Shown here: piece by piece, positions 10,545 to 21,820 of the stretch
Layout: each line of letters starts with the position of its first letter
How positions within the stretch are numbered: the stretch's first letter is position 1
Made by a program: the position numbers and the translations under genes
Notes under the pieces: generated by a model
The model's database searches: none
Told to the model about the DNA's origin: nothing
Seen by the model: only the letters and a program-made list of their open reading frames with translations
Assembly (NCBI RefSeq): GCF_025766255.1
Contig: NW_026516671.1
Span: 186,001-250,000, forward strand
From: Zychaea mexicana
Taxonomy: Eukaryota > Mucoromycota > Mucoromycetes > Mucorales > Lichtheimiaceae
Reading direction: 5' to 3'
DNA length: 64,000 bases

Positions 10545-13500
10545 TTAAAACATTTCGTCACTGTTTGGACAATCTTCCGTCTGATGCGTGCCAAATACAT
10601 CACAATCCAAGCAATACTAAAAAAAAGAAATACGAGTTACCAATCACGCTTCTTGTAAATTCTTTAGACAGAAAAGGGGAAAAAGTCAAAAACTTACAAT
10701 TTCACTTTCGCGGTGATGGTCCACTTTATCTTTTTCTGAGGTATTAGCAGGTGTAGTGGTCAAATAAGCTGTGCAGCTCATCACGTCATGACCATAGACT
10801 TCGCATATCTCGCAGTAAGTCTGATCTTCGTCATCGTGCTGCAGTCTGCCTATCAAACTACTGAATGACGCCATAGAGACAGGTGACAGCGGCGATACGG
10901 GTCCAGACGAGATCCTTCGATTATTAATATGTGTCGGTGAAGACGATGACTCTAATTCCTTGACCCTGCATTGCAACTGCTGTTTTTCGGCTTCTAGTTG
11001 CTGGCACTGTTTCTGGAACCTGTCCAGTATTAACCAATGGGTGTTGTGATCATCAACCCCTTGTTGCTGATCCATGTAGGATTTCTGCATGTTTTGACAA
11101 GACCGCTCAGCAGCTGTCGATTTCTGATCCAGCGCAACCACTTTGCGTTTCGACTCGGCTAGTTCATGCTCGAGCTTGTTGTTTGCCAACGTAATTTCCT
11201 CAAGCTTGTCTTGTAACTTGAGGTATTTCTGTTGTAATACGTTGGCTTCTTCCATGATCCTCCGCTTGTCCTTGATCTCCCAGCCGAGTTCTTGTTGTAA
11301 TGTATCAAATTGCTTGTCGCTACTCGAAGCGGCCCGGTGTAACCGTACAATCTCCTCTGTCAATTGATCGACTTTGAGAGTCTTTTGTTTTTTCTCTGAC
11401 CGTTCGCGTTCAAGCTCGAATGTTGCTATTTGCAGTTGCTCCTCGAGCCGACGGCGTTGGTCTGTCGCTATAGCGATATGTTGTGCTTCATTGTCCAACT
11501 GGGATGGCGACAACAACAGCATGGACTGTTGTTTTTTCTGCTGCTGATCCAATGCTTCCGAGAGTTGTACGATCTGTGCGAGCTTGGAATCGATGGTCTG
11601 TTGATGTTGTTGCTTTAACGCGTCGGTGGACGATTCGTACATTTGGATCGCATCCATCCCGGCTTTGCGAAGACTTGCGCATTCTTTTTCCAGAGTTGCA
11701 GTGACGCTATCCCTTTCAGCCAGGGCACGCCGCAGCTGGGCCATTTCAGCCGCATGGTGCCGCATTTGCTCGTCATGCTTGGCCTGCGTCTCCATCTGCT
11801 GTTGTTGCAACTGCTGGACAAGCTTGTCTAACCTCACTATGCGTTGTTGTTGTTGCTCGATTCGTTGCTGGTCATCGACTGACCCGGTCCTTGAGCTGAG
11901 CCATGTCTCTCGTTCCAGCTCGAGTGTGGATATCGTATCCTTGAGCCGTCTGATCTCTTGCTGGCCTTCCTTGACTTGCAGCGCATAGCTTTCTTTGCTC
12001 GATAGCACGCGTTCCCAAGCAGCTTCTTTGCCGGTCAATTCCTGTGTCAGTTTCTCGTGCTCTTTGCGAGACTCTTCGAGCAATTGACGGAGCCGCTCAT
12101 GCTCATTGTCGTTGCTGCTGGCCCTCTTGTTGGTACTGCTGTGGTTGTGGATCGAATGCTTTGTTCGTCGCGTGGTCGTAGAGCGGCTGGTCGTGCGTGG
12201 TGCAGGCGAAGAAACAATGGAGGAGGACAAGGCGGCGGTATTGTTGTTACTGGCGATGGATCTCGTTGTGATGGCGGAAATATCACTGCTTCGACGCGTG
12301 GCAGTGGGTCGTCGTGGTGTGGTGGTTTTGCGCAAGTCTCTCGCAGTGACGGTTGATCGGCTTTTGGTTTGCTGCGGTACATTAGTGGGTCGCTTGCCAA
12401 TTATTGTTGCTGTTGCTGTCTGAGGAACAGCCGACCTTCTTATTGCCATTGTAGTAGTGGTGACGCTACTTTGTAAATCGGATCGAGTTGTTGTGGAGCG
12501 GCTCTTGCTCAATTGTGGCACAGTTGACTTTCTGGAAGCAGTAGACTTGATGGTTGTCACGGTTGAACGACTCTTAGTCTGTTGCGGCACTACTGATCTC
12601 CGACTACTCATGGGCGTAGCATCGCTACTGCGTCTCAATGTGGATTTTGAGGAAGATATCGGCTTTGTACCAGCATCATCATTGCTGTTGCTGTTACCGC
12701 TACTCGTACTTGCTCGTCGTACAGTAGATTTGCTAGCACTAGGAACGGTTGTCTTTTTGTTGCGCAATCGAGTGCTTTTTGTCAGACTGGGTTCAACCGT
12801 CGGGCGTCGTACTGGTGGTGCTGCTGACTTTGTTGTTGTTGTTGTGCTGCTGCTATGACTGGAACGCATTTTATTGCTGCAGCAACCGGACGAGGCGCAT
12901 GAACGAGCGACCGGACGATCCGCGCTTGGGTGGTTGTGCGACTTTTTCACTGATAGCTCCTTTTCCTGTTGTTGTTGGTGTTTCTGTTCCTCTTCCTCTT
13001 CGTCAAATATCTCCATGCCGCTCGGCATGGGTGTTACTTTGAATGCCTGGACAAAGAGCCCGGTATGCTCTGGACATTTGAAGTAGCGTATTCTGACATG
13101 TATTAAAAGTTTATGTTTAGAAAGGAGTTGGATGGAGTACAAAAAGGGATGAAGAAAGAGAAAGAAGAGAAAGTATAAATTTCAAAGTGTTGCTTCCAAG
13201 CTTACCCCTGAACACTGCCATCGTTTTTCCCAGCACCTTCCACGTCCAGCTCGATACCAGCCCAAACACCAGGTTTGAACTTTGTGTCGCCAAGGAAGCG
13301 TAGAGTGCCAATGACACATAGCGAAGGGACAATCACTCGAGTGCCAACGGCAAGATGGACGTTTGAAGATTGTGGAATAGGGCCAATGTCGTTGTTGACA
13401 GAAGTATTGGATGAAGAACAATGGCCCCCACTAATTCCATCCGAAGACGAGCAATCAGTAGTGGATGACGACGAGGCAGCCGAGGAGGAGGATCGGCGTT

Positions 13501-13651
13501 CGCTATTCATGTAGCCTGTTGATCGTTTGTTTGTTGTTGTTGCTGTTGTTATCGGTGTTGAAGATGGTGTCACCGCTGCTGACAGCCGACTGCTGCTGCT
13601 GTTGCTGTTGTTGTTAGTAATGTTTGATTGTAAGACAAAGAGGGTTGACAT
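10545..13651 (-). CDS. BIK1: CLIP-170/Bik1-type microtubule plus-end tracking protein
   Basis: Three exons: 13651-13206, 13092-10698, 10616-10545 (970 aa, phases consistent). CLIP proteins ride growing microtubule plus ends with EB1 and recruit dynactin or Lis1. The CAP-Gly domain is at about 95-175, with GKNDGSVQG split by intron 1 and continuing IRYFKC. A basic Ser/Thr-rich linker, about 230-460, carries repeated VPQQTKSRSTVT-like units. A long coiled coil spans about 480-880. Two C-terminal zinc knuckles follow: YCEICEVYGHDVMSC at 908-922 and YCLDCDVFGTHQTEDC from 948. The second knuckle lies in a 72-nt last exon. Reading through the intron would end the protein four residues after Glu946 and drop that knuckle. 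Two knuckles match the metazoan CLIP-170 layout. Confidence 0.93.
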
Positions 13652-13678
13652 TATATATTACGGATGAGTACAGAAAAA

Positions 13679-13811
13679 AGGAGAGAGAGAGAGAAGAGGA
13701 AAAAGGAAAGAAAGAGAAAGAGAAATGGGACAGGCAGCAAAACGGCTGGGTATATAAGAATGCGAGATAGAACGAGAGAGAAACTGAAGAAAGAAAGAGA
13801 GAGAGAGAGGG
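13679..13811. repeat. purine-rich (GA)n-like tract
   Basis: Plus strand is about 85-90% A/G with GAGAGAGA and GAAAGAGA units, directly upstream of the CLIP-170 start, so the coding strand is CT-rich. It probably lies in that gene's promoter or leader. Confidence 0.6.
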
Positions 13812-13911
13812 GGTTTTTTACCTACTTTCACGAGTACGATGTGTGGTGTGAAATATCCGCAAAGCGTGTATGTGTATTGTATGTACATACGATATACGAG
13901 AGTGATTGATT

Positions 13912-13950
13912 AAGTGAGTGAGTGAGTAAGTGAGTGAGTAAGTGAGTGAG
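13912..13950. repeat. (GTGA/GTAA)n tetranucleotide repeat
   Basis: Tandem GTGA units with interspersed GTAA variants, upstream of the CLIP-170 gene. Confidence 0.8.
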
Positions 13951-14178
13951 AAAAAAAGGAGTCTTTTCGTGTAAAGGGAAACAGGATATGCAACCCATTT
14001 CACGCATCCTGCAACAACCACGACCACCACACTGACATTTTGCTAGCTACTTTTGGTATTGTTGTGCTTGATATGCTTAATGTGCTCAATGTGCTATGTA
14101 AGTAAATTGTACTATGCATCAATATACACGCAAGCTAGAATGATTACAAATGTACGTTTATTTTGATAGTGTGAGAGT

Positions 14179-14181
<3 letters not shown>

Positions 14182-14209
<28 letters not shown>
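14182..14209. repeat. (GT)14 microsatellite
   Basis: Uninterrupted GT dinucleotides in the spacer between the coiled-coil gene and the CLIP-170 gene. Confidence 0.9.
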
Positions 14210-14212
<3 letters not shown>

Positions 14213-14416
14213 CATGTTACGTATACACTATCAACACTCATGATATAGAAGAGAAGAAAAGTATATCCGTTTCTGAAGATAAAAATATAAAAAAAGAAAT
14301 GCATGTGCAAAGAGAGCTTATATTTGTGAAGACCGTTATCGGGGGGGGGTTAGTTGGGAGGGGTTAACTAAAATTTACAAGGTCCTTCTTTATTACACAA
14401 AAGTCAAATTGCAGTA

Positions 14417-15294
14417 CTAGCAATGATACTTTGAGGACGGTGATGACGATGATGATGAAAGAGGTGGAGATGATGGAGATACTGCTGTTGATAGGGTCTG
14501 TATGTGTTGCTGCTGGTGATGCGAATGAGGATGATGATGTTGATGTTGATAAGGATGATGATGATAGCGAAATTCTTCATCCGATGGTAGACACTTTTGC
14601 TCCTGCTGCTGCTGTTGCTGGTCGAGGTCGAGTATAGCACGAGGTGATTCGGGTGGGGTGGGCTGTTGTTGAAGTAGCTGTTCTTGTTCTTGATAAAACT
14701 CCTCCTCTTGTTTCTTTCCTTCTTCCTTTTTCTCCTTTTCAAAGGATGTCAAAGACGAGGATGATGAGGGTGACAACGACGACAAGAAATCCTGTCGTTG
14801 TTGCTGATGTAGTAAAAGCTGTTGCTCTTGTCTCAATAAAGTCATTCCCAACATCCTGATGCGGAAGTAGGCTCTGTCCAGTTCCTGCCTGGTTTCCTGC
14901 AGAGCCGTGTCTTTTTGAGTGGTGATGTTGCGTAGCGCATGGATGGTATAGCGAGCAAACGACAGTTCTTTGGTCAAGTGGGCATTCTGTTCGGCAAGGT
15001 ATGCATGTTCAAGTTCAAGTCGGTTCAACCGATGCTGGACTTTGTTATTGCCGTGCTTGGCGCCGTCCCCGTTGCCGCCGTTACTGTTGTTGTTGTCGTT
15101 GTTGCTGTGATCGGCTGTTTCTGTTATACATTCTTTAGGTTATTCCTTTGAAGAAGATAAAAAAATTCTTTTAAACCTTCACCACACAAAAAAACAAAAA
15201 CAAAAGACACTATACCTTCCAGTGACAATGAGAGGAATTGGCTGCTCAATACATTGTCATGGCAACTGGATTCCAAGGTAACTGTTGTTGTCAT
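14417..15294 (-). CDS. 264-aa coiled-coil, Gln/His-rich protein of unknown function
   Basis: Two exons, 15294-15216 and 15132-14417, with phase-1 joining (GAAG|GTATAG ... CTAAAG|AATG). An alternative acceptor 12 nt downstream (ATAACAG) is also in frame and would remove four residues. The start begins MTTTVTLESS. After an Asn-rich spacer, residues about 50-130 form a strong coiled coil (RLNRLELEHAYLAEQNAHL and onward). The rest is disordered: Ser-rich, Glu/Lys-rich, then Gln and His runs (HHHHPYQHQHHH) to a Ser-rich end. The coiled coil followed by a basic or disordered tail recalls shugoshin-type N-termini, but no diagnostic motif supports that. The gene is transcribed toward the CLIP-170 gene in tandem and diverges from the Nudix gene. 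Confidence 0.7.
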
Positions 15295-15799
15295 GATCTT
15301 TTTGTCGAAAAAAGGTTATAAGCGAGGGGGTTGGTTACGCTGCTGCTGTTGTTGCTGTTGCTGTTGTTGTCAAGTCCTGCTTGAGCTCTCAAAACACCAA
15401 ATAAAACTATGTAGCAGTGCAAAAGAAGAAAGAAGATAAAAAGGCGTGCTTTTATAGAGTATCGGAAAAGGGCGTTGACAGACCAGCTGTTTGGTAACCT
15501 TCAAACAAAAAAAAACACAAAAGTGGGTAAAAAGAAAAAGAAGAGAGGGTAAAATTTCGATTCGGCAGTCGATCGCTCTCTCTATCTTGTGGAAAAGTGT
15601 GCTGTGCGTGGGTAACATTATGGTGTGTCGAACCAACCAGAGCGCTCCATTTTCGACAGACCACCCAGCACGCTGTCTAACTATGCTAACAGCACTAAAG
15701 GGAAACGCCCGCAGCGCGCCCCCTCCCCTTGGACGTGTCACACATGCAAGTCTGGAACTTATTCTGATTTTTTTTTCTTTTTTGCTTCAGATAATAACC
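15295..15799. promoter_or_regulatory. shared divergent promoter region
   Basis: About 505 bp separates the start of the minus-strand coiled-coil gene from the start of the plus-strand Nudix gene, so it should hold both promoters. It includes a (GCTGTT)n-like stretch at about 15340-15370. The Nudix frame stays open for some distance upstream of the chosen ATG. A TTTGCTTCAG sequence ends 10 nt before that ATG, so a 5' untranslated intron is possible. Confidence 0.45.
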
Positions 15800-16939
15800 A
15801 TGCTGACACCACTGACGGCTGTTGAACAAGACAACTCCACCACTGAAAGACTGGGTGAGGGCGCATGGCTTGCCCTTGAACGAGTCCGGTACAAGGACAG
15901 CAAGCAAATTGAGCGAACATGGGAACGAGTCATTCGCAAAAATAAAGTGCATCGTCAAGATGCAAGATCGGCTTTGGACGGTAAGGTTCCATGTATAGGC
16001 ACAAGCCCGATCCGCACTATTTTGCGCGGTTCCTTTTCCCCCTCCTTGTCGCACACACCCACACACACACTCAGTCTCTTTTTTATAAAAAAATCTTCTT
16101 TGCAGCTGTTGATATACATGCTGTGATAGTGACCCCTGAACCTGAGCTATTACTGGTGGTGCAATACAGGTAAAAAAGAATTGGATGGATGTACCGTTTG
16201 CAATGTGTTGATCATCCTCTGTATATTTGGACAGGCCGGCCATACAGAGGTACTGCATCGAGTTTCCATCAGGTATGTGAGTAATAGACTTTGAAGGAGG
16301 AAGAAGAACTTGGTACTGTATAGCACCACGCGTATGTGCTTAGAAATACACCAACAAAAGCAATGCGCTGCTCTTCTTCTTCTTCATCGTTTTCATCAGC
16401 TGTTAATAAAAACATTTCTGCGTTTAGGACTAATCGATCAAGATGAAGACCCCATTGATGCGGCTGCACGCGAATTTCACGAAGAAACTGGGTATCAAGT
16501 CGACAAGAGTGCGATCCGATTACACAAATCGGCAGCCGTGAGTTACGAGCCCGGTCTGACCAATTCGTGTTGCTGTGTTGCACAAATCACCATTCATGAT
16601 CATGAAAAACAACAAGACGTTATAAAGCAACAGTTGGAACCTGATGAATGGAGCTTACAAACTGTCCGATTGCCGTTGAGAAACTTGATGGTACATCTGC
16701 TAGGTAAACCAATAGTTATCTCAATTACTCTTTCGATTCAAATTATTATTTTCTGCAGTAACTCGTTATTCATTTTTGGATATGGTACGTTGCTGCATGT
16801 ATGTGTGCATTAAATAGAGCTCGAGCGTGCACATGATGGCCAACTCATCATCGATAGTCGCGTACATGCATATGCAGCAGGCCTGATGGCTCATGATCAA
16901 TTCCTGGGAACAAGCACTACTAACACTTTAAATCAGTAA
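15800..16939 (+). CDS. YSA1: Nudix ADP-sugar pyrophosphatase (NUDT5/Ysa1 type)
   Basis: Five exons: 15800-15980, 16106-16169, 16235-16272, 16428-16703, 16818-16939 (226 aa, all phases agree). Members cleave ADP-ribose and related ADP-sugars to AMP and sugar phosphate with Mg2+, removing a reactive metabolite. The Nudix box GLIDQDEDPIDAAAREF, followed by HEETGY, fits GX5EX7REUXEEXGU. Just downstream, YEPGLTNS matches the YSDPGL-type substrate loop that marks the ADPRase subgroup. The upstream strand QYRPAIQRYCIEFPSG is also typical. Length matches NUDT5/Ysa1 (about 220-230 aa). AATAAA overlaps the stop codon at about 16938 and recurs at about 16968, likely the poly(A) signal. Confidence 0.93.
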
Positions 16940-17509
16940 TAAAGAGAAGAAGTAAATGTGCTTTTGTAAATAAATAAAAAACGTGTACATATTATGCCGT
17001 GTGTATATGCTGCACATATATTGTTCTGCGTCATAGCTGAACTGCACGTAACAATATACAGTGCTTCAAGTAGGATTATAATGGTTGATGCTGGCATTGT
17101 ATTTTTTTGTTGTCACACTAGACCATAATTGGTATGTCTTGGGTTACAAAGGGCACAATGTTGGTGCAACCATCATTTTCTTAAATATTCGGCTTATTGG
17201 TTATTCCTTTCTCGAGACATTAGAGAGGAGAGAATCGTCGGTTCATAAACCACGATAGCGCGGGATGTAACATTATAAACGCTAATAACCCGCCATGTCT
17301 TTTTTAAAGTTGGCCCATTGTCTGTGTGCGTGTGTGGGTCTGGCAGGAAATGTGTTGACAGTAACCATAGTAAGAAGAAGCAAAAAAAGGAGTTATTAAG
17401 CACATCAAATTGCTTATTGTAATAACACCACTAGTGGAATCGATACATTAGAAAGCATTGCAATGCCATGTATCAAGCAGGCATATATTGAATATATCAC
17501 CATACTAAT

Positions 17510-17540
<31 letters not shown>

Positions 17541-17692
17541 CACAACATTAGAAAAAATAAATTCCTCTCTTCCATTTTTGTTTCCCTTTTTTCTGTTTTT
17601 TGCTCTCTTCTTACAATACCCTTCTTTTTCTTCTCTCTCTCTCTCTCCCTCTCCTCTCTCTTTCTCTTTTCTTTTCTCTTCTTTTTTCTCAA
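16940..17692. other. spacer with (CA)n repeat and CT-rich leader of the PAK kinase gene
   Basis: No gene seen. A (CA)13 microsatellite lies at 17511-17537. From about 17570 to the PAK start the plus strand is an almost pure pyrimidine tract, a likely promoter or leader element. Confidence 0.55.
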
Positions 17693-20219
17693 ATGGCTTC
17701 GTCTTCAGCAGCGCCATTGCGACGTACCAGTATGGAATCGCTCGGTACACATCACGCATCAGCACGTGCGTCCGCCGCCACGCTCGTTATGCCGTCGCCA
17801 CCACCATCCGAATCACCCCCTACTCCTGCACCTTCTCAAACCTCATTTCCGAATAACAACAACAACAACAACAACAACAACGGCAATAGCAGTTATAACA
17901 ACGGCAGTAGCCATAATAATAACAATAATAACAACAATGTCTCGTCTTCGTCTACTTCATCATCGCGACACCGTAAAACGGATTCCATCTCTAGTACATT
18001 CTCAGGTTTCGGTAAAGCGCGGGACCGAAACACGCTCAAGGGCGTGTTCGACAAATTTGTTGGTAAATCTTTTTCTTACAATATATCTAACCATACTACG
18101 TGGAGAGAGGTAGAGTGGATGGGTAAAGAATGGATCTGATGTCTTGTTCTAACACCTTTCATGGTGGACAGACTTTTTAGCCAACCATCCTAGCACGAAT
18201 CATAGTAGTAGCACTAGTGGGGCAATGGATATTTCGACGCCGTACAATACCGTGCATGTGACCCATGTGGGTTTTGACCCAATCACTGGCACGTTCACGG
18301 GGCTTCCGAGGGAATGGCAGGTCTTGTTGAACCAGAGCGGTATTTCGAAAACCGAACAGGAACGCAATCCTCAGGTAAATCTCCATCACTATTCTTCCAA
18401 AAGTTTATCTGTTTTACTTTGTTTGTATATCTAAACACACACACACACTATCTATAATAGGCTGTGATTGATGCCATCGAGTTTTATCAACAAAAGGATC
18501 AGGATGCAGCTGTTTGGAGCAAGATCCCAAAGACCACAACCTCTTCCATATCTTCTTCGTCCTGTTCGTCCCTGCCTCGATCTTCGGGATCGACTACGGA
18601 AGGCATTCCTTCAAGGACAAAGGGTAACAATAGTCCTTTGAAGCGGTTTTCAAAGCTGAAAATTCAGCATAGCCGCTCGAACTCGGTATGTATCTCCTTG
18701 TAGTGATTAAGAAAAGCGCGCGTATTTACGAGTGGGTGATTAAATTGTTTCTCTATCTTTGTGTAGTTATCAAATTCAAAGTCTGGTAAGTATTGATTTA
18801 TATTGGGAGATTTTGGTAAAAGTGATTGTGATATTCTAATTCACACATGTTGTGGTAAAAGCAGCTGCAACAACAGCAACAGCATCAACGTCCTCTTCAT
18901 CACGCGACCCCGAAAAGATGCCTACAAACACCGTGGCAAAACGACGACAATCGAAACATCAAAAAAACGCGCTCAAAGATGCAGAGATTCTCAACAAACT
19001 TCGAGATATATGCACAAACGTCGATCCCACTCAAGTCTATACCGATATTACAAAGATCGGCCAGGGGTAAGGAAATATATAATCACACATTAGGCCCGGG
19101 CGAGGAGATTAAAACTCTAACAACAATACAATAACAGTGCATCCGGAGGTGTGTTTACAGCGCGCAAATCCGGTAGCAAAATGCCTGTTGCGATCAAACA
19201 AATGAATTTGGAACAACAACCGAAAAAGGAGCTGATCATCAACGAAATTGTTGTGATGCGACAATCGCAGCACCGAAATATCGTCAACTTTATCGATTCG
19301 TACCTGTGGAAAGGCGATCTTTGGGTGATCATGGAGTATATGGACGGTGGTAGCTTGACCGACGTGGTGACGTGCAACATGATGACCGAGGGGCAAATTG
19401 CGGCGGTCTCACAAGAAGTCTTGCATGGCTTGCATCATTTACATACCAACGGCGTGATCCATCGAGATATCAAAAGCGACAACGTACTGCTAAGTCTTCA
19501 AGGTGATATCAAACTCAGTAAGTTGAAAGAATTTTTTTTAGAATTGTGATGAGATATTATATCTCTCTGTGTGTGTCTCTATTTGTAAGTATAAACCGGG
19601 ATTTTTCAAATAAGAGTAATAATAAAACAATATCGTATTACGAAAACAAAGCCGATTTCGGATTTTGCGCACAATTGAATGAAGACCAAGCCAAACGGAC
19701 AACGATGGTTGGAACACCCTACTGGGTAAATGCAATTAATATCGGAACAAAAAAAAAGGGGGAGGGTTGCGGGATGAATTGGATCACAGAATTGAGAGCT
19801 TCTGGAGCTAACTGGCTGTATTTTCATAGATGGCACCCGAAGTCGTAACACGAAAAGAATACGGATCCAAAGTGGATATATGGTCATTGGGCGTGATGGC
19901 CATCGAAATGATTGAAGGCGAACCGCCTTATCTCAACGAAAACCCATTACGCGCTTTATATCTCATTGCTACCAACGGTACACCTAAATTACAAAACCCA
20001 GAATCGCTCAGCAACGTGTTCCAGGACTTTCTAGCCTCGTGTCTTCAAGTGGATCCTGACCTTCGGCCGACGGCACAAGCAGCAATAAAACATCCGTTTT
20101 TGCGCAAAGCCGACCCGCTTCATTCACTCGCGCCATTAATCGCGGCAGCGCGTGAAAGTATCGATGCCCCATCCCCGTCAAGTCCACAGCAACAACAACA
20201 GGAACAACAACAAAAATAA
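17693..20219 (+). CDS. STE20: PAK family protein kinase (Ste20/Shk1 type)
   Basis: Eight exons: 17693-18062, 18172-18374, 18461-18685, 18767-18785, 18865-19066, 19138-19517, 19652-19725, 19830-20219 (620 aa; exon 4 is only 19 nt). PAKs are activated by Cdc42/Rac-GTP and drive polarity and MAPK signalling. Order: Ser/Pro/Asn-rich N-terminus; CRIB/p21-binding domain at about 142-200 ([20 protein letters not shown], then GLPREW); disordered Ser-rich linker; kinase domain at about 325-585. Kinase motifs: GQGASGGVF glycine loop (split by an intron), VAIKQM lysine, [11 protein letters not shown] at 468-470, and GTPYWMAPE (split by an intron). No PH domain is visible between the start and CRIB, so it is Ste20-like, not Cla4-like. 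The C-terminus is Gln-rich. Confidence 0.94.
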
Positions 20220-21046
20220 CGATAATTTAGAATCTGCCCTGTCTCTTCCACTCCATCACTTCTAACCACTACCACCTACACCGATTCCTCTTTTCTTTCT
20301 TGTTTATTAAATCAAATTGTGTACTTTATCATCATATGATTCCCCCTTGCTCTCCGAACAAAATCTTTACTACCTTTTTTTTTTCCTTCCTTCTCTTATT
20401 TTGTGTATGTATCAAACAAACGCTTTTGAATATATGTCAAACTTTAAAGTTGAAGGGTATTCTTTGGGCCGATCGATTAACCATATTGAATATCAACATC
20501 ATGGTTTCTTTGGTGCCAAGCCTTGTCACCAGCCCATATAACATGTAGTCTAATAAGGAAACATGGTACAGGTTCATCACTTTCATTGATCATGCGGGGT
20601 ATTATCTACTCACGTTCTAACTCTCTAAGACTGCATATGAGGTTTGAAGATTCCATGAGTAGTGTATTCGACATTGTCTTGTATTAAGTGACTGTCAGAA
20701 ACTTCGTAAAAGCTTAACGTTACTAAATGTATAATCTGTGCATCATCAGTCGCACTATGTAATAATAAATAGCATGTCAAAAGCTATAATAAATATCGCA
20801 GTATCATACTGACTTTGGTGGCTCGAGTGGACTCAAAAGACCAATGGAAATGGAAATATGCCTTTAAGTACTATATTGATTCCATATCATTATTCTGACA
20901 TCAGAAAAGATCAGAGATATCAGCTGTTTATTACTACTTTGAGAATTTCAGTGCAAGAGTACAAACAAGGGGAAAAAGAAAATAAAGAGATTGGGGTAAA
21001 ACGCATAGTCCAAGTACACTGTAGCTAAATGACACCATTGCAGAGT
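20220..21046. other. intergenic between convergent genes
   Basis: CT-rich 3' flank of the PAK gene, then AT-rich DNA. No gene seen and no reverse-transcriptase remnant next to the RRM-like gene that ends at 21047. Confidence 0.5.
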
Positions 21047-21820
21047 TTAACAGCTATCAGCTGCAAGATATAAATGTGAGTCTACTTTTTTGCAACTGGT
21101 ACAATACATGTAGTGCGAAGACATATTGTCTTGAAAGAAGTACTCCTTGTCATCTAAATAAAAGGAAGAGGGTGGACCATTATAGAAGTAAAAGTGAGGA
21201 AGAAGAGATTCGTTGAAAATAACATAGAAACTACCATCGAACAAAGGGTTTCCGTCCTGTTTATCGGTTGTGCAAATTTCCACGGCATCTATGACTGCTT
21301 CATCCAAGATTTCGCCCTTTTTGACAGTGCTGCGTTTTTGGAACGTAGCGCAAATTGCCTCCAAAAGGTCAGAGCGCACTTCACGAGGGGCACCCAAGGG
21401 CAAGCCTCTGACCGTACACACTTTGTAAAACGGTAAAGGTGGTATAGCTGTTCGCACTTTAACTGTCGTCCCGGCTCGCTGCAAATCCGACGATAGCGAC
21501 ATGGATCCGCCGACGGGTAGACGGAAATAGGGCACGGTTCGCCTGGCACCGCGGTAATGACCCATCAAATGTAATTCAATGATTAAGCGTGAGTCATAAT
21601 CAAGGTCCGCGCAAGTTGATTTCTGACGCATGGCATCGACTTCATTATCATAACTTGTAAAGTATGTAATCAGCATGTCTCGCGCATTCTCATAGGTTAT
21701 CCCAGGCTCATCAAAAATAATACAGAGGCAACCGTATTTGTAGCTAGGAGAGCACCGAATCAAGTCAACAGGACCACCAAATTCGAGTTTGGAAACTTCG
21801 TGTGTGCCTAAAGTTGACAT
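21047..21820 (-). CDS. 257-aa RRM-like plus CCHC zinc-knuckle protein, lineage-specific family
   Basis: Single uninterrupted frame, ATG at 21820-21818. Three parts are visible. The N-terminal block (about 10-60; FGGPVDLIRCSPSYKYG) is conserved in the broken copy at 1.5-2.4 kb. Residues about 130-210 have an RRM-like strand/helix order: YKVCTVRGLPLG, a helix, VIDAVEICT, then FDGSFYVIFN. The extreme C-terminus is a knuckle-like CTSCKKVDSHLYLAADSC (C-X2-C-X5-H-X7-C) that ends at the stop. An RRM-like fold followed by a knuckle is the layout of LINE ORF1/Gag-like nucleic-acid-binding proteins. No polymerase, poly(A) tail or target-site duplication is seen nearby, so this could be a solo or domesticated ORF1-like gene. 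Gene status is likely; function is inferred. Confidence 0.65.
   Translation of the reverse strand: MSTLGTHEVSKLEFGGPVDLIRCSPSYKYGCLCIIFDEPGITYENARDMLITYFTSYDNEVDAMRQKSTCADLDYDSRLIIELHLMGHYRGARRTVPYFRLPVGGSMSLSSDLQRAGTTVKVRTAIPPLPFYKVCTVRGLPLGAPREVRSDLLEAICATFQKRSTVKKGEILDEAVIDAVEICTTDKQDGNPLFDGSFYVIFNESLLPHFYFYNGPPSSFYLDDKEYFFQDNMSSHYMYCTSCKKVDSHLYLAADSC

Noticed and set aside
13679..13950. Purine tract and GTGA repeats considered as a CRISPR-like or satellite array.
   Set aside because: Units are 2-4 bp without unique spacers; ordinary microsatellite sequence in a promoter.
15295..16939. Nudix gene extended upstream to about 15491 because the frame is open.
   Set aside because: The extension starts without ATG context, has low-complexity and intron-like sequence, and the protein from 15800 already matches family length.
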